From Aequorivita capsosiphonis DSM 23843 (GTDB taxonomy: Bacteria; Bacteroidota; Bacteroidia; Flavobacteriales; Flavobacteriaceae), in assembly GCF_000429125.1 (NCBI RefSeq), contig NZ_AUBG01000002.1:124001-188000 (forward strand): a DNA stretch of 64,000 nt, read 5' to 3'. Within the stretch, counting starts at the first letter, position 1, and each line of letters starts with the position of its first letter. This document shows, piece by piece, positions 35,465 to 42,427 of this stretch. The position numbers and the translations under genes were made by a program. The notes under the pieces were generated by a model. It made no database searches, was not told the DNA's origin, and was given only the letters and a program-made list of their open reading frames with translations.

Positions 35465-36059
35465 TACATAAACATTTTCGAAATATATGAAGTGTTGATT
35501 TTTGGCTATTAACAGCTACATCTGACTCAGTTGCGACGGCAATTTTCTCCCAGATCCCTCCCATTCGCTTATAGGAGTTCAGTTCATTTTCTATTGGAAA
35601 ACCTTCATAGCCTCGTAACTTTTCACAATTTGAAATTGATATTTCACTACCGTATAGAACCGAAGTACCTACTTTTCTGTCTAATGTGGAATCAATTTTA
35701 ACTCCAGAAGGAATAAACCCAAAGCGTTCATACAAGACGTACGTTTTGGCTTCATTTAAACTAAATAAACTATCAGAAGTCCACTTTTCAATTTCTGACT
35801 TCACGCTTGGAGTAAAGGAGTTGTTAGCTCTAAAAAACAACCCCGTTAAAATTGCCAAAGAACAAAAGAAGCCAAAGGATCCAACTCTTAGGGTTTGCAA
35901 ATTTGAGTCCCCTTTTTCTTTAAACCCTAATAACACAAGAAGCACTGAAGCTAGCGCCCCTATAACCAATCCAACAGTTCCAGAGGTGGACATACCAATA
36001 AGTAAACCTATCAAAATACCCAATCCGGCTCCTCCAAAAATTACGGTTGACTTCTTCAT
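35454..36059 (-). CDS. Membrane protein paired with the trypsin-like protease
   Basis: 201 residues. Three Gly-rich hydrophobic segments occur near residues 7-25, 28-46 and 60-77 (the first and second separated only by SGT). The rest is a soluble domain with no family I recognise; it contains two Cys in NCEKLRG and CLCNEE at the C-terminus. It is upstream of and overlaps the protease gene. It is preceded by a perfect 13-bp hairpin at 36170 and by a copy of the dispersed repeat. It may anchor, regulate or be cleaved by the protease; that is inference from gene order. Confidence 0.7.
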   Translation of the reverse strand: MKKSTVIFGGAGLGILIGLLIGMSTSGTVGLVIGALASVLLVLLGFKEKGDSNLQTLRVGSFGFFCSLAILTGLFFRANNSFTPSVKSEIEKWTSDSLFSLNEAKTYVLYERFGFIPSGVKIDSTLDRKVGTSVLYGSEISISNCEKLRGYEGFPIENELNSYKRMGGIWEKIAVATESDVAVNSQKSTLHIFRKCLCNEE

Positions 36060-36169
36060 AAGTAGTAATTATTAATTAAAATAAACTTATAGCAATTGGC
36101 TTTTCATATTATAGCAATAGCACAACTTTAAATCAAATTATTAAATCCATAATGGTTTAAATTTTTTCA

Positions 36170-36200
36170 CGCTCAAAACCTCAAAAGGAGGTTTTGAGCG
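36170..36200. repeat. Perfect hairpin upstream of the membrane/protease pair
   Basis: CGCTCAAAACCTC (36170-36182) and GAGGTTTTGAGCG (36188-36200) form a 13-bp perfect stem with an AAAAG loop. On the minus strand it is followed by GTGAAAAAATTT, so it might be a terminator for an upstream transcript. Confidence 0.75.
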
Positions 36201-36214
36201 GTTGAGGTTAATCT

Positions 36215-36310
36215 AGAAGTGAGGAGTAAAGCAAAACAGCTTTAATTCAAATGTATTAAAATTATTAATTACTTTAACATAATTATCTTAAAAAAATTAA
36301 CATATTGTGT
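36215..36310 (-). repeat. Dispersed leader repeat, copy G
   Basis: Shares GAGTAAAGCAAAA, a T(C/T)AAAT(A/G)TATTAAAA block and TTTAACATAATT(A/G)TCTTA with copies B-D. It lies about 150 bp upstream of the membrane-protein start. The full family alignment is described under findings. Confidence 0.7.
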
Positions 36311-36719
36311 CTATTTGTTGATATATATTATTAAACAATAATAATTTATATGTTTGGATGGGTTTTATGCAATTAGTTTATCCTCTTAGTGAAAGCTCAG
36401 TTTTTTGAAATAAGATAGGATCTAACAAAAAGATTAACAAGTCTTCCTCCTCCGGCGGACAAGTTTAAACCTGTTAGGTCTGAGATGAGATTAGGCTTTA
36501 AAACCCTTTGAATAATGATTAAAGACCGGAGTTTAGTAAATAAAATCCGAATCAGCCGGCTGGCCGGCAGAAAATCCGTGCGTCCCGTTAGCTATGGGGA
36601 TTCGAAAGTAAGCAAGTTGTAAGCTATAAATTACGATGTTGTGTGCGGCGATTATATTCCGCCAGACTTTACACTTTCTTGATACGGAATTTTAGAGATT
36701 CAACTTTTTTTCAAATAGG

Positions 36720-37178
36720 TTAATGATTTGCATCATTGATCTCGATCCAATATCCGTCAGGATCTTGAAAATAAATTTGTCTTACACCATCTGTTCTTAA
36801 TTGGATTATATTGCTCTTTCCTGAAAAATTTGAATATGTAATGCCTTTTTCATTTAAATATTTTAAATAGTCATTAAAGTGTTTTACGGCAAAAGCAAGA
36901 TGAAGCACCTTATTAACTTTTATATCACCATACTTATCAATCTGTGCTTGCGCTATGTGAAGTTGTTGATTCTTTCCAGTTTCAAAGAACCGTATCAATT
37001 TATATTCTGGCCAAGGGGTTTCCAGTTCCTTTAGATTTAATATGTCTTTGTAAAACTCAGCGCTTATATCAATATTTTCAACTTGAATTGTTGAATGGTC
37101 ATGTTCCAGTCCAAAAGATTGCGTATTAGCGTAAATTGAACTTAAACTTAAAGTGAGAAATAATATCAAGCTTTTCAT
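36720..37178 (-). CDS. Secreted VOC (glyoxalase-like) protein
   Basis: 152 residues. Signal peptide (MKSLILFLTLSLSSIYANTQ) and a single vicinal-oxygen-chelate domain: HDHSTIQVENIDISAEFYKDIL, then HLAFAVKHFNDYLKYL, and QIYFQDPDGYWIEINDANH. Metal ligands are likely the His near residue 27-29, the His in LHLAF, and the Glu in WIEIND. Export is unusual for this family. It may be a dioxygenase-like or resistance-type protein; the substrate is unknown. It has no co-transcribed neighbour. Confidence 0.82.
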   Translation of the reverse strand: MKSLILFLTLSLSSIYANTQSFGLEHDHSTIQVENIDISAEFYKDILNLKELETPWPEYKLIRFFETGKNQQLHIAQAQIDKYGDIKVNKVLHLAFAVKHFNDYLKYLNEKGITYSNFSGKSNIIQLRTDGVRQIYFQDPDGYWIEINDANH

Positions 37179-37349
37179 TATTGTTGGCTTTCAGTTAAGA
37201 TATGTAAGGTACATAAAAAACTGATAACTACTTCTATTTGAATACCGTACACTAATTTAGTAATGTTGCGATCATCAATATATACAACATGTAATACCAT
37301 ATATATGGCAATTATCCCCAGGTTTTTTTACTTATCAATCTTTCATAAT

Positions 37350-37440
37350 TGAACTGGGAACTAAAACCGGAACAAACTGCTAGCATTATTGGGTTCAAAC
37401 TTTTCACACAGAACAAAGCATAATCTTTTAATATCTTTTC
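37350..37440 (-). repeat. Dispersed leader repeat, copy F (divergent)
   Basis: Shares AACTAAAACCGGAACAAACTGCTAGCA-type sequence and GGGTT(C/T)AA with copies C and D, then diverges. It lies 172-262 bp upstream of the secreted VOC gene. Confidence 0.55.
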
Positions 37441-37533
37441 TTAAATTCTATTACTTTTAGCTCCTGCTCGTAAGTTATATATTGGGGTTGCTCGCCGTTG
37501 TGGAAGAAAGGGCGTGGTTGGGCTAGTCGTAGA

Positions 37534-37585
37534 ATTTTGCCCTCTATAGAGGAGGGCAAAATAAAAGCCACTTAATAGCGGCTTA
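37534..37585 (-). terminator. Two tandem hairpins after the Ig-like lipoprotein gene
   Basis: ATTTTGCCCTC (37534-37544) pairs perfectly with GAGGGCAAAAT (37552-37562). Just right, AAGCC-ACT pairs with AG-CGGCTT (37565-37584). Read on the minus strand after the gene ending at 37646, the second hairpin is followed by TTTTATTTT, a good terminator. Confidence 0.7.
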
Positions 37586-37645
37586 TATGGTTTCGGTTTT
37601 TATAAAATTATGAGGTTGTGCAACGGTTACTGACGTGTTGTACGG

Positions 37646-39508
37646 TTATTGCTTACTTAGTATAATTTGATCTGTAAAACTCTCTGATCCAACAACACAA
37701 GATCCATCACTGTTGCTACCACCTATTATTTGAATACTGTCTGTGCCTAAAAATTTATTTGAATCAAATTCAAAATTTAAATTCTTTTGCGAAATATATT
37801 GACTTATTACTTCTCCCTCACAATGTTCAGTTAATTGCGTATAACTTATAGTTAGAGAATCTCCATTTAAACTATAATTATTTACCGTTAAATCTCGGTT
37901 TAACTCAGGATGACTATATGTTACGCTTCCGTTGCTGTTAAAAATCAGCAATACATCTTGAGCACAATCCGAACAATTTGTAATTGTGAGAAGCCATTCT
38001 CCAGATAAATCTATACCAGTACTTGCATTAAAAGTAACTACGCTGCCAATAGTTGTTCCATTAGCCTTTTTGACGGTTGCTTCAACAGTTTGATTTTCAT
38101 TAGTTTCTCCTAAAGTCCATGCAACTTCTGCGTAACCATTACTATCGGTCATTACAATTTGGTTGTCAATCGTTCCGTTTCCGGACGCAACGTTAAAATG
38201 GACAGGAACATTTTTAAGATAAAATAAACCAGAATTATCCACGATTCGTACTTTCAACGGATTAGCCAGTTCCTCTCCCTGATTTCCTGTTTGGTTATCT
38301 CCTGAGATCAATTCAATTGAATCAGGTGCATTCCAAATAGGTTGTGTATATATATTATAAGGTATAAATGGTAAGGAAATTAGAGTTTCGCCTAATATAC
38401 CAATACTTGCCCCTAGGTTTATATCAAACTTTGCATTCAAATACGCATCCCAATCTTGAGATGCTCCCACGTTCACTCCAAAGTTACCTGATAAGATAGG
38501 GTCAATTTTTGGACCATTTATTCCATAAAATGCAATAATCACTTCAGGTACGATTGCTATTTTTTCATTGACATTTATATATGAACTACCTAACTCAACA
38601 GGATGATTAACGAAATTAGGATCAATATCAGCAATTGTTGTCCAAGTATCGTTTTCGTAAGTTGCCCCTAAATTAAGTATAGTGTTATGTTCCAGTTTTT
38701 TAGAAAGGGAGAGCGTACCTGCGGTTTCTATTTCAGAAGTGGCTTTTACTTTGAGATAAACGGTTGCAACAACCGGAATATTACCAATAGGTTTTACAAA
38801 AGTCTTGCTGTTTTCATACAATATATACTCCGTAATAGGAATTGTAGTACCGGCATTCGCAGTTAGGTTAAGCGTTAATTCTGTATTGAGTTCCGCATTT
38901 TCTGATACAAATTCAAATCGGTCTAAAGAGAAGAAACTATAATCGAGATCAAACTCAAACATAGGATTAAATGTTAAGGAGCCACTGGTTATTTTTAAAT
39001 CAGCATATGCATTTGAGCTAATTTCAACATTCGCAAAATCCAATGTAAAATCATCTCTTCTACTGACGCCTTGCCCAAAATTTTCATAATTTAATCTTTG
39101 TGAGCTATTGCTAGAACTCAGCCTGTTGAAAGTCGGTAGGTCGGTTGAAAAGTTAATATTGGTATTGCCAAATACGTCTTCCATATTAGCTTGATCCGTT
39201 TGCATGGTCAGCACATTATTGGATGAACTAATGCTAACGACCTTTCTTAAAAACCCCAAGCCTTCATCACCAACTATGATGTCATTAACTTCTATTTCAG
39301 GTGGAGTTTCATTAAATCGTATTTTATAAAGACCACTCTCTAGTTCTAAATCCGCACTGATTAATTCCGAATTTTCTGCTAAAATAACGACAACATTATC
39401 TGCAATTATTGCATTTGGGTCTTGTGCTTCAGATTCCTCACTATTTGAATCATCTTCTAAACATCCAAAAAGAATTAAAAGTGATAGTAGAATGGCTATT
39501 TTTTTCAT
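37646..39508 (-). CDS. Lipoprotein with Ig-like (Big-1) domain
   Basis: 620 residues. Lipobox LILFGC at residues ~11-16, then an acidic DDSNSEESEAQD stretch typical of surface-exported flavobacterial lipoproteins. Residues ~40-390 are a beta-rich region without a family I know. Residues ~395-500 form a bacterial Ig-like group-1 domain (NQTGNQGEELANPLKVRIVD...VHFNVASGNGTI...TDSNGYAEVAWTLG). The last ~110 residues resemble a lipocalin-like barrel (GEWLLTITNCSDCAQDVLLIF). It is probably cell-surface exposed. A dispersed-repeat copy (E) precedes it. Confidence 0.78.
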   Translation of the reverse strand: MKKIAILLSLLILFGCLEDDSNSEESEAQDPNAIIADNVVVILAENSELISADLELESGLYKIRFNETPPEIEVNDIIVGDEGLGFLRKVVSISSSNNVLTMQTDQANMEDVFGNTNINFSTDLPTFNRLSSSNSSQRLNYENFGQGVSRRDDFTLDFANVEISSNAYADLKITSGSLTFNPMFEFDLDYSFFSLDRFEFVSENAELNTELTLNLTANAGTTIPITEYILYENSKTFVKPIGNIPVVATVYLKVKATSEIETAGTLSLSKKLEHNTILNLGATYENDTWTTIADIDPNFVNHPVELGSSYINVNEKIAIVPEVIIAFYGINGPKIDPILSGNFGVNVGASQDWDAYLNAKFDINLGASIGILGETLISLPFIPYNIYTQPIWNAPDSIELISGDNQTGNQGEELANPLKVRIVDNSGLFYLKNVPVHFNVASGNGTIDNQIVMTDSNGYAEVAWTLGETNENQTVEATVKKANGTTIGSVVTFNASTGIDLSGEWLLTITNCSDCAQDVLLIFNSNGSVTYSHPELNRDLTVNNYSLNGDSLTISYTQLTEHCEGEVISQYISQKNLNFEFDSNKFLGTDSIQIIGGSNSDGSCVVGSESFTDQIILSKQ

Positions 39509-39827
39509 ATTACGTTGTTTTATATGTAATGTTAGTCAATAGTTCAGTTCCATTCAATACCCTATAGAAGGTATATTGAGCGAGTTCTCAAATTGCGCAA
39601 ATCATAAAGTGATGTATATAGCGTACTTCTACTTAGGTTTTTCTAGTAATTTATTTTCTAAAATTTAGTAGGCAACTAAAATATCAATAAGCCAGTAGAG
39701 TTATTAGGCTTAACTTTTTTAGGGAGGATAAAGCAAAAAAAATTGTGTTTCAAATTGATTAAAATTATTTAAACCGTTAACGCTTATGCCAAATTTACTG
39801 ATGGATGATCCCAGCTGGGAGTCTTTT
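39509..39827. other. Gene-free stretch carrying dispersed-repeat copy E
   Basis: 319 bp, mostly copy E (39605-39790), then a perfect TCCCAGCTGGGA palindrome (39810-39821) next to the 3' end of the next gene. Confidence 0.7.
39605..39790 (-). repeat. Dispersed leader repeat, copy E
   Basis: Shares AAAGTGATGTATATAGCG, AAAATTTAGTA, GGGAGGATAAAGCAAAA and AAAATTATTTAA with the other copies, with more changes than B-D. It lies about 95 bp upstream of the Ig-like lipoprotein start. Confidence 0.65.
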
Positions 39828-40517
39828 CTAAATTCTATTACTTTTAGCTCCCGTCCGTGTACTTTTTAATGATTTATTTAATTTTTCTATATATTCTTTT
39901 TGTTCAAGTAACAGACTCACATCAGTGACAAACGTTTGTGTTTTGTTTAATTTGGGGAATGATAATTTATTCTTGGCGATTGAATTTGAAATCAAAATAT
40001 TGAAGTAATTATAAATTAGTATTATTTTTTGCAAAATGTCAGTTTCAACAATTTCAAAGCCAATTTTTTCTGCGGTTCTTTTATTTATTATGTAGCTTGT
40101 ACCACGAATTTTCATTTTCTTATCATTCTTATACTTTTCAATTAGGTGCAATAATCCATCTAAATACTGTTGGATTATAAAATCAGTTCTTTGTTTTCCA
40201 TTCATTTTTTTTTCAATTACGAAATAGTAATCAAATAGAGTTCCTCCGTGAATTTTAATTAGGCCGTCTTTAGGTTTTTCAGTTATAAATAAAGGAGAAT
40301 GATAAATCATTTTCCCACTTTTTTTTAAGGAAGGCATATCAAAGAAAGGTGCAATTATAGATAAGGTTATTACAAACGTCAAAATTCCAATCAGGTATAT
40401 TTCTGAATAGATTGATATGATAATGGACAATAATATAATTGTAAGAGAACAAATCGCTATCACAATTAAGATTCTGCTTTGCTCTTTTTTATTTTTATTA
40501 TAAAATCGATGGTTCAA
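39828..40517 (-). CDS. Two-helix membrane protein of unknown function
   Basis: 229 residues. Two adjacent hydrophobic segments (residues ~15-36 and 38-56) form a hairpin, and the rest is a cytoplasmic-looking domain with conserved-looking stretches HGGTLFDYYFVIEKKMNGKQR and GLLHLIEKYKN. No family is recognised. Its last codons (KSTRTGAKSNRI) are encoded by a 3'-flank repeat also present at 37439-37462, so the natural C-terminus may have been altered. Upstream lies dispersed-repeat copy D. Confidence 0.6.
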   Translation of the reverse strand: MNHRFYNKNKKEQSRILIVIAICSLTIILLSIIISIYSEIYLIGILTFVITLSIIAPFFDMPSLKKSGKMIYHSPLFITEKPKDGLIKIHGGTLFDYYFVIEKKMNGKQRTDFIIQQYLDGLLHLIEKYKNDKKMKIRGTSYIINKRTAEKIGFEIVETDILQKIILIYNYFNILISNSIAKNKLSFPKLNKTQTFVTDVSLLLEQKEYIEKLNKSLKSTRTGAKSNRI

Positions 40518-40560
40518 TTTTTTTGAATGTGTTTTTGTATTAGGCTAACGTGTTTATATC

Positions 40561-40730
40561 CAACATGAAGTGACTTGGATATCGCACTTGTACCCTAGTT
40601 TTATTATTAAACCCTCAAAATTTAATAGCCAATTAAAACCACAAGCAGCTGCTAGCATGAGTGGGTTTAAGTTTTCTGAGGAGAATAAAGCAAAAGCTTC
40701 AGTCTCAAATATATTAAAACTATCTAATGA
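40561..40730 (-). repeat. Dispersed leader repeat, copy D
   Basis: About 170 bp alignable to copies B and C, including AAAATTTAATA, the near-palindromic AGCTGCTAGCA, GGGTTTAAGTTTTCTG and AAAGCAAAAGCTTCAG. It lies 44 bp upstream of the two-helix membrane protein start. Confidence 0.85.
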
Positions 40731-40805
40731 TTAGCGAGGTTTTTTGAGGAAAAAGTTGTTTGGATGTTCAGGGGCGGAATGTACACGCCAACCTGGGCGG
40801 TTGCA

Positions 40806-40838
40806 AGACCTAACAGGTCTTTGAGACCTGTTAGGTCT
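40806..40838. repeat. Perfect AGACCTAACAGGTCT hairpin
   Basis: 15-bp perfect stem (40806-40820 with 40824-40838) and TTG loop. The same element occurs, interrupted, at 53583-53643 and as a half at 36469-36481. Similar sequences are common in flavobacterial intergenic DNA. Confidence 0.9.
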
Positions 40839-40861
40839 GAATAATATGAAATCTAGGAATT

Positions 40862-40994
40862 ACCCTCGCCCATCCATCCCATTAATAAATGTCTCCACAA
40901 ACTCAACAACCTTGTTTAAAAGTCTGTCGCCAATAGATTTGCGTTTTAAGACGGAAGGTTTATCAACGTCGATTTAATCAAGTAGCTCATCTCG
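40862..40994 (-). pseudogene. Orphan 3' end of hsdR
   Basis: Read on the minus strand it encodes RDELLD, a stop, then IDVDKPSVLKRKSIGDRLLN followed by KVVEFVETFINGMDGRG. This corresponds to the last ~45 residues of the intact HsdR ending at 42428, with an internal stop and mostly conservative changes (for example Ser to Asn, Asp to Glu). Both tails share a ~33-nt identical block. It has no 5' part. The TAC operon lies exactly between it and intact hsdR. Confidence 0.93.
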
Positions 40995-41011
40995 CCAAAG
41001 GCTTATAATAT

Positions 41012-41449
41012 TTATTGAGACTGTTTTTTCACTTCATCTGATAATGATGGATTGACAATTGGAAGTATGGCTCCATTTAAAAATGTTCCTCTGAATACTC
41101 CATACATTACTCCTCTTATTGTCGAAATTGAAACGGAGTTTAACGTAACAACTGCTTCTTGAGGTAATGAAGTTGTATTATTCTCTTTATCTATATATTT
41201 TTCTAGTTTCTTCACAAAGTATAAGCAACTTGCTTCAAGATGGCCTAGTTTATTTTTTGTGTCATTATCGAATACATTAATTAAACAAGTAACAATTACT
41301 AATTCTCTCTCTAAATTAAAACTTTGTTTTAACTGTAGATCAAAACCAAATATAGTATTAACATCTATACGATTTTTAGGTGCAAGAATACTTGTTTCAA
41401 GTATTTCAATTCCTTTAATTTGAAAGTTGAACTCCTTATTTTTTTCCAT
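41012..41449 (-). CDS. SecB-like chaperone of a toxin-antitoxin-chaperone system
   Basis: 145 residues, SecB fold: FNFQIKGIEILETSILAPKN (compare the first strand of SecB), central strands with VTCLINVFDND, then ISTIRGVMYGVFRGTFLNGAILPIVNP near residues 105-132, matching the SecB RGTF...L-x-P-V-N core. Solitary SecB-like proteins encoded after a toxin-antitoxin pair protect the antitoxin from aggregation and degradation, as established for Mycobacterium Rv1957 with HigB1-HigA1. It is third in a tight minus-strand operon, 2 bp after the antitoxin. Confidence 0.85.
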   Translation of the reverse strand: MEKNKEFNFQIKGIEILETSILAPKNRIDVNTIFGFDLQLKQSFNLERELVIVTCLINVFDNDTKNKLGHLEASCLYFVKKLEKYIDKENNTTSLPQEAVVTLNSVSISTIRGVMYGVFRGTFLNGAILPIVNPSLSDEVKKQSQ

Positions 41450-41451
41450 TT

Positions 41452-41883
41452 CTATGCTCTATATTCTAAACATCTATTTTGTTGGGAACCTGAAAAATCT
41501 ATTCTATGGGAATTAAGTATAGAGTCTAAACTACTATAACTATCAAATCCGCTCGTTTTATTCTCCATCACGGGAAAATCAAATTTAACAGTAATATTTT
41601 CCTGTTCTTTTGCAAAAAAATCTATGTTTAATACTTCACCTATTTCTACTAAAGTGTCTTGGGTGAAATTATGTGTGCCACTAAGCCATTTTGTGATAAT
41701 GCTTGGACTATTTCTATTTAAGGCTTCTAAGAGTCTGTTGTTATTCCAGCCTTTAGCATCCATAGCTTTACGGATTTTTTCCGCATTAAGCATACGTTGT
41801 TCGGTTTTTTTCATTTCTAAAGGTGATATTTCGTCTAAAATATCCTCTAAAAAATCAAAGTTTTGGTTTTTAATATTATTCAT
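41452..41883 (-). CDS. XRE-family antitoxin (HigA-like) with C-terminal chaperone-addiction extension
   Basis: 143 residues from the preferred start MNNIKNQ at 41883; an ATG 15 bp upstream (41898) would add five residues. A helix-turn-helix of the Cro/cI type lies near residues 35-90 (KAMDAKGWNNNRLLEALNRN, then PSIITKWLSGTHNFTQDTL). The C-terminal ~45 residues (from about VMENKTSGFDSYSS) are an added hydrophobic and Ser-rich segment. In TAC systems such an extension is the chaperone-addiction (ChAD) region that makes the antitoxin depend on SecB. It overlaps the toxin gene by 8 bp. Confidence 0.8.
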   Translation of the reverse strand: MNNIKNQNFDFLEDILDEISPLEMKKTEQRMLNAEKIRKAMDAKGWNNNRLLEALNRNSPSIITKWLSGTHNFTQDTLVEIGEVLNIDFFAKEQENITVKFDFPVMENKTSGFDSYSSLDSILNSHRIDFSGSQQNRCLEYRA

Positions 41884-42382
41884 AATCAAGTTTTTCAATG
41901 GTTAATTCTCCTTCAAAATCCAATCCATCTTCACTTAATTGGATTTCTTTATCCTGCATTTTTTCAGTTATAAGTTTTGATAGATCTCTGAGGATGTAGT
42001 TTTCTCGCTTTAAATCAGGGTCATCTTGCAAGGTTCTAATTGTTTTTGGTTTTTGGGCTCCACCACCGAGTATTATCAATTGTGAACCATACCTTATACA
42101 ATATAGCCTTAAATTACTTTTATCTTTATCATAGAGAGCACATACCCCATCACCAGGATTTCCTTCATATAGTTTGAAATAACCTTCATTCATTCCTCTT
42201 TTGAATCCCATTACCTTTAGACGAGAAACTATATCATTAATTTCACTTTTAAATGAAATTTTGTAACGGGAAACAAATTTTTGAAAGGGAGAAATTTGTT
42301 CATCATCAATCAATATTGTATACACTGAACCTTTCGGGCCACTTAATTGTGGTATTTTAATTAATTGACATTTAGAAAACAT
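41876..42382 (-). CDS. RelE/HigB-like toxin of a toxin-antitoxin-chaperone system
   Basis: 168 residues, larger than a minimal RelE (~95). The C-terminal half has the RelE-fold strand pattern VCALYDKDKSNLRLYCIRYG followed by QLIILGGGAQKPK, typical of ribosome-dependent mRNA interferases. An N-terminal ~60 residues are extra, and a C-terminal ~25-residue acidic tail follows. Catalytic Arg/Lys residues in this strand set are plausible (KSNLRLYCIR, QKPKT). It is the first gene of the operon, as in the Mycobacterium TAC locus. The identification rests on fold pattern and gene context, not on close similarity. Confidence 0.7.
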   Translation of the reverse strand: MFSKCQLIKIPQLSGPKGSVYTILIDDEQISPFQKFVSRYKISFKSEINDIVSRLKVMGFKRGMNEGYFKLYEGNPGDGVCALYDKDKSNLRLYCIRYGSQLIILGGGAQKPKTIRTLQDDPDLKRENYILRDLSKLITEKMQDKEIQLSEDGLDFEGELTIEKLDYE

Positions 42383-42390
42383 ATGGTTTG

Positions 42391-42420
42391 CAAATATACA
42401 GTTATTTTACTTATAAGTAA
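42391..42420 (-). promoter_or_regulatory. Promoter and palindromic operator of the TAC operon
   Basis: A -7 box (CAAATATA on plus, TATATTTG coding) at 42391-42398 lies 9-16 bp upstream of the toxin ATG. Right behind it is a perfect 14-bp palindrome TTACTTATAAGTAA (42407-42420), just 7 bp from the hsdR stop. The XRE antitoxin probably binds it to autoregulate the operon. Confidence 0.65.
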
Positions 42421-42427
42421 AAACATT

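Larger units (their letters stand above)
36060..36719. other. Gene-free repeat-rich stretch
   Basis: 660 bp without a coding region. It contains the perfect hairpin at 36170-36200, dispersed-repeat copy G (36215-36310), an ACCTGTTAGGTCT half element (36469-36481), and one copy of a GATAGCTATC-type repeat unit (36527-36610). Confidence 0.75.
37179..37645. other. Gene-free stretch with operator-like palindrome and repeats
   Basis: 467 bp. It holds a perfect CCATATATATGG palindrome (37297-37308) 119 bp upstream of the VOC gene, dispersed-repeat copy F (37350-37440), a short 3'-flank repeat shared with 39822-39850 (37439-37462), a hairpin at 37534-37562 and a terminator at 37564-37585. Confidence 0.7.
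40518..41011. other. Gene-free stretch: repeat copy D, hairpin and hsdR remnant
   Basis: 494 bp with dispersed-repeat copy D (40561-40730), the AGACCTAACAGGTCT hairpin (40806-40838) and the orphan hsdR 3' end (40862-40994). No intact gene. Confidence 0.85.

Noticed and set aside
37297-37308. CCATATATATGG palindrome as a firm regulatory site
   Set aside because: AT-rich 12-bp palindromes are common in this sequence and no regulator gene lies next to it.
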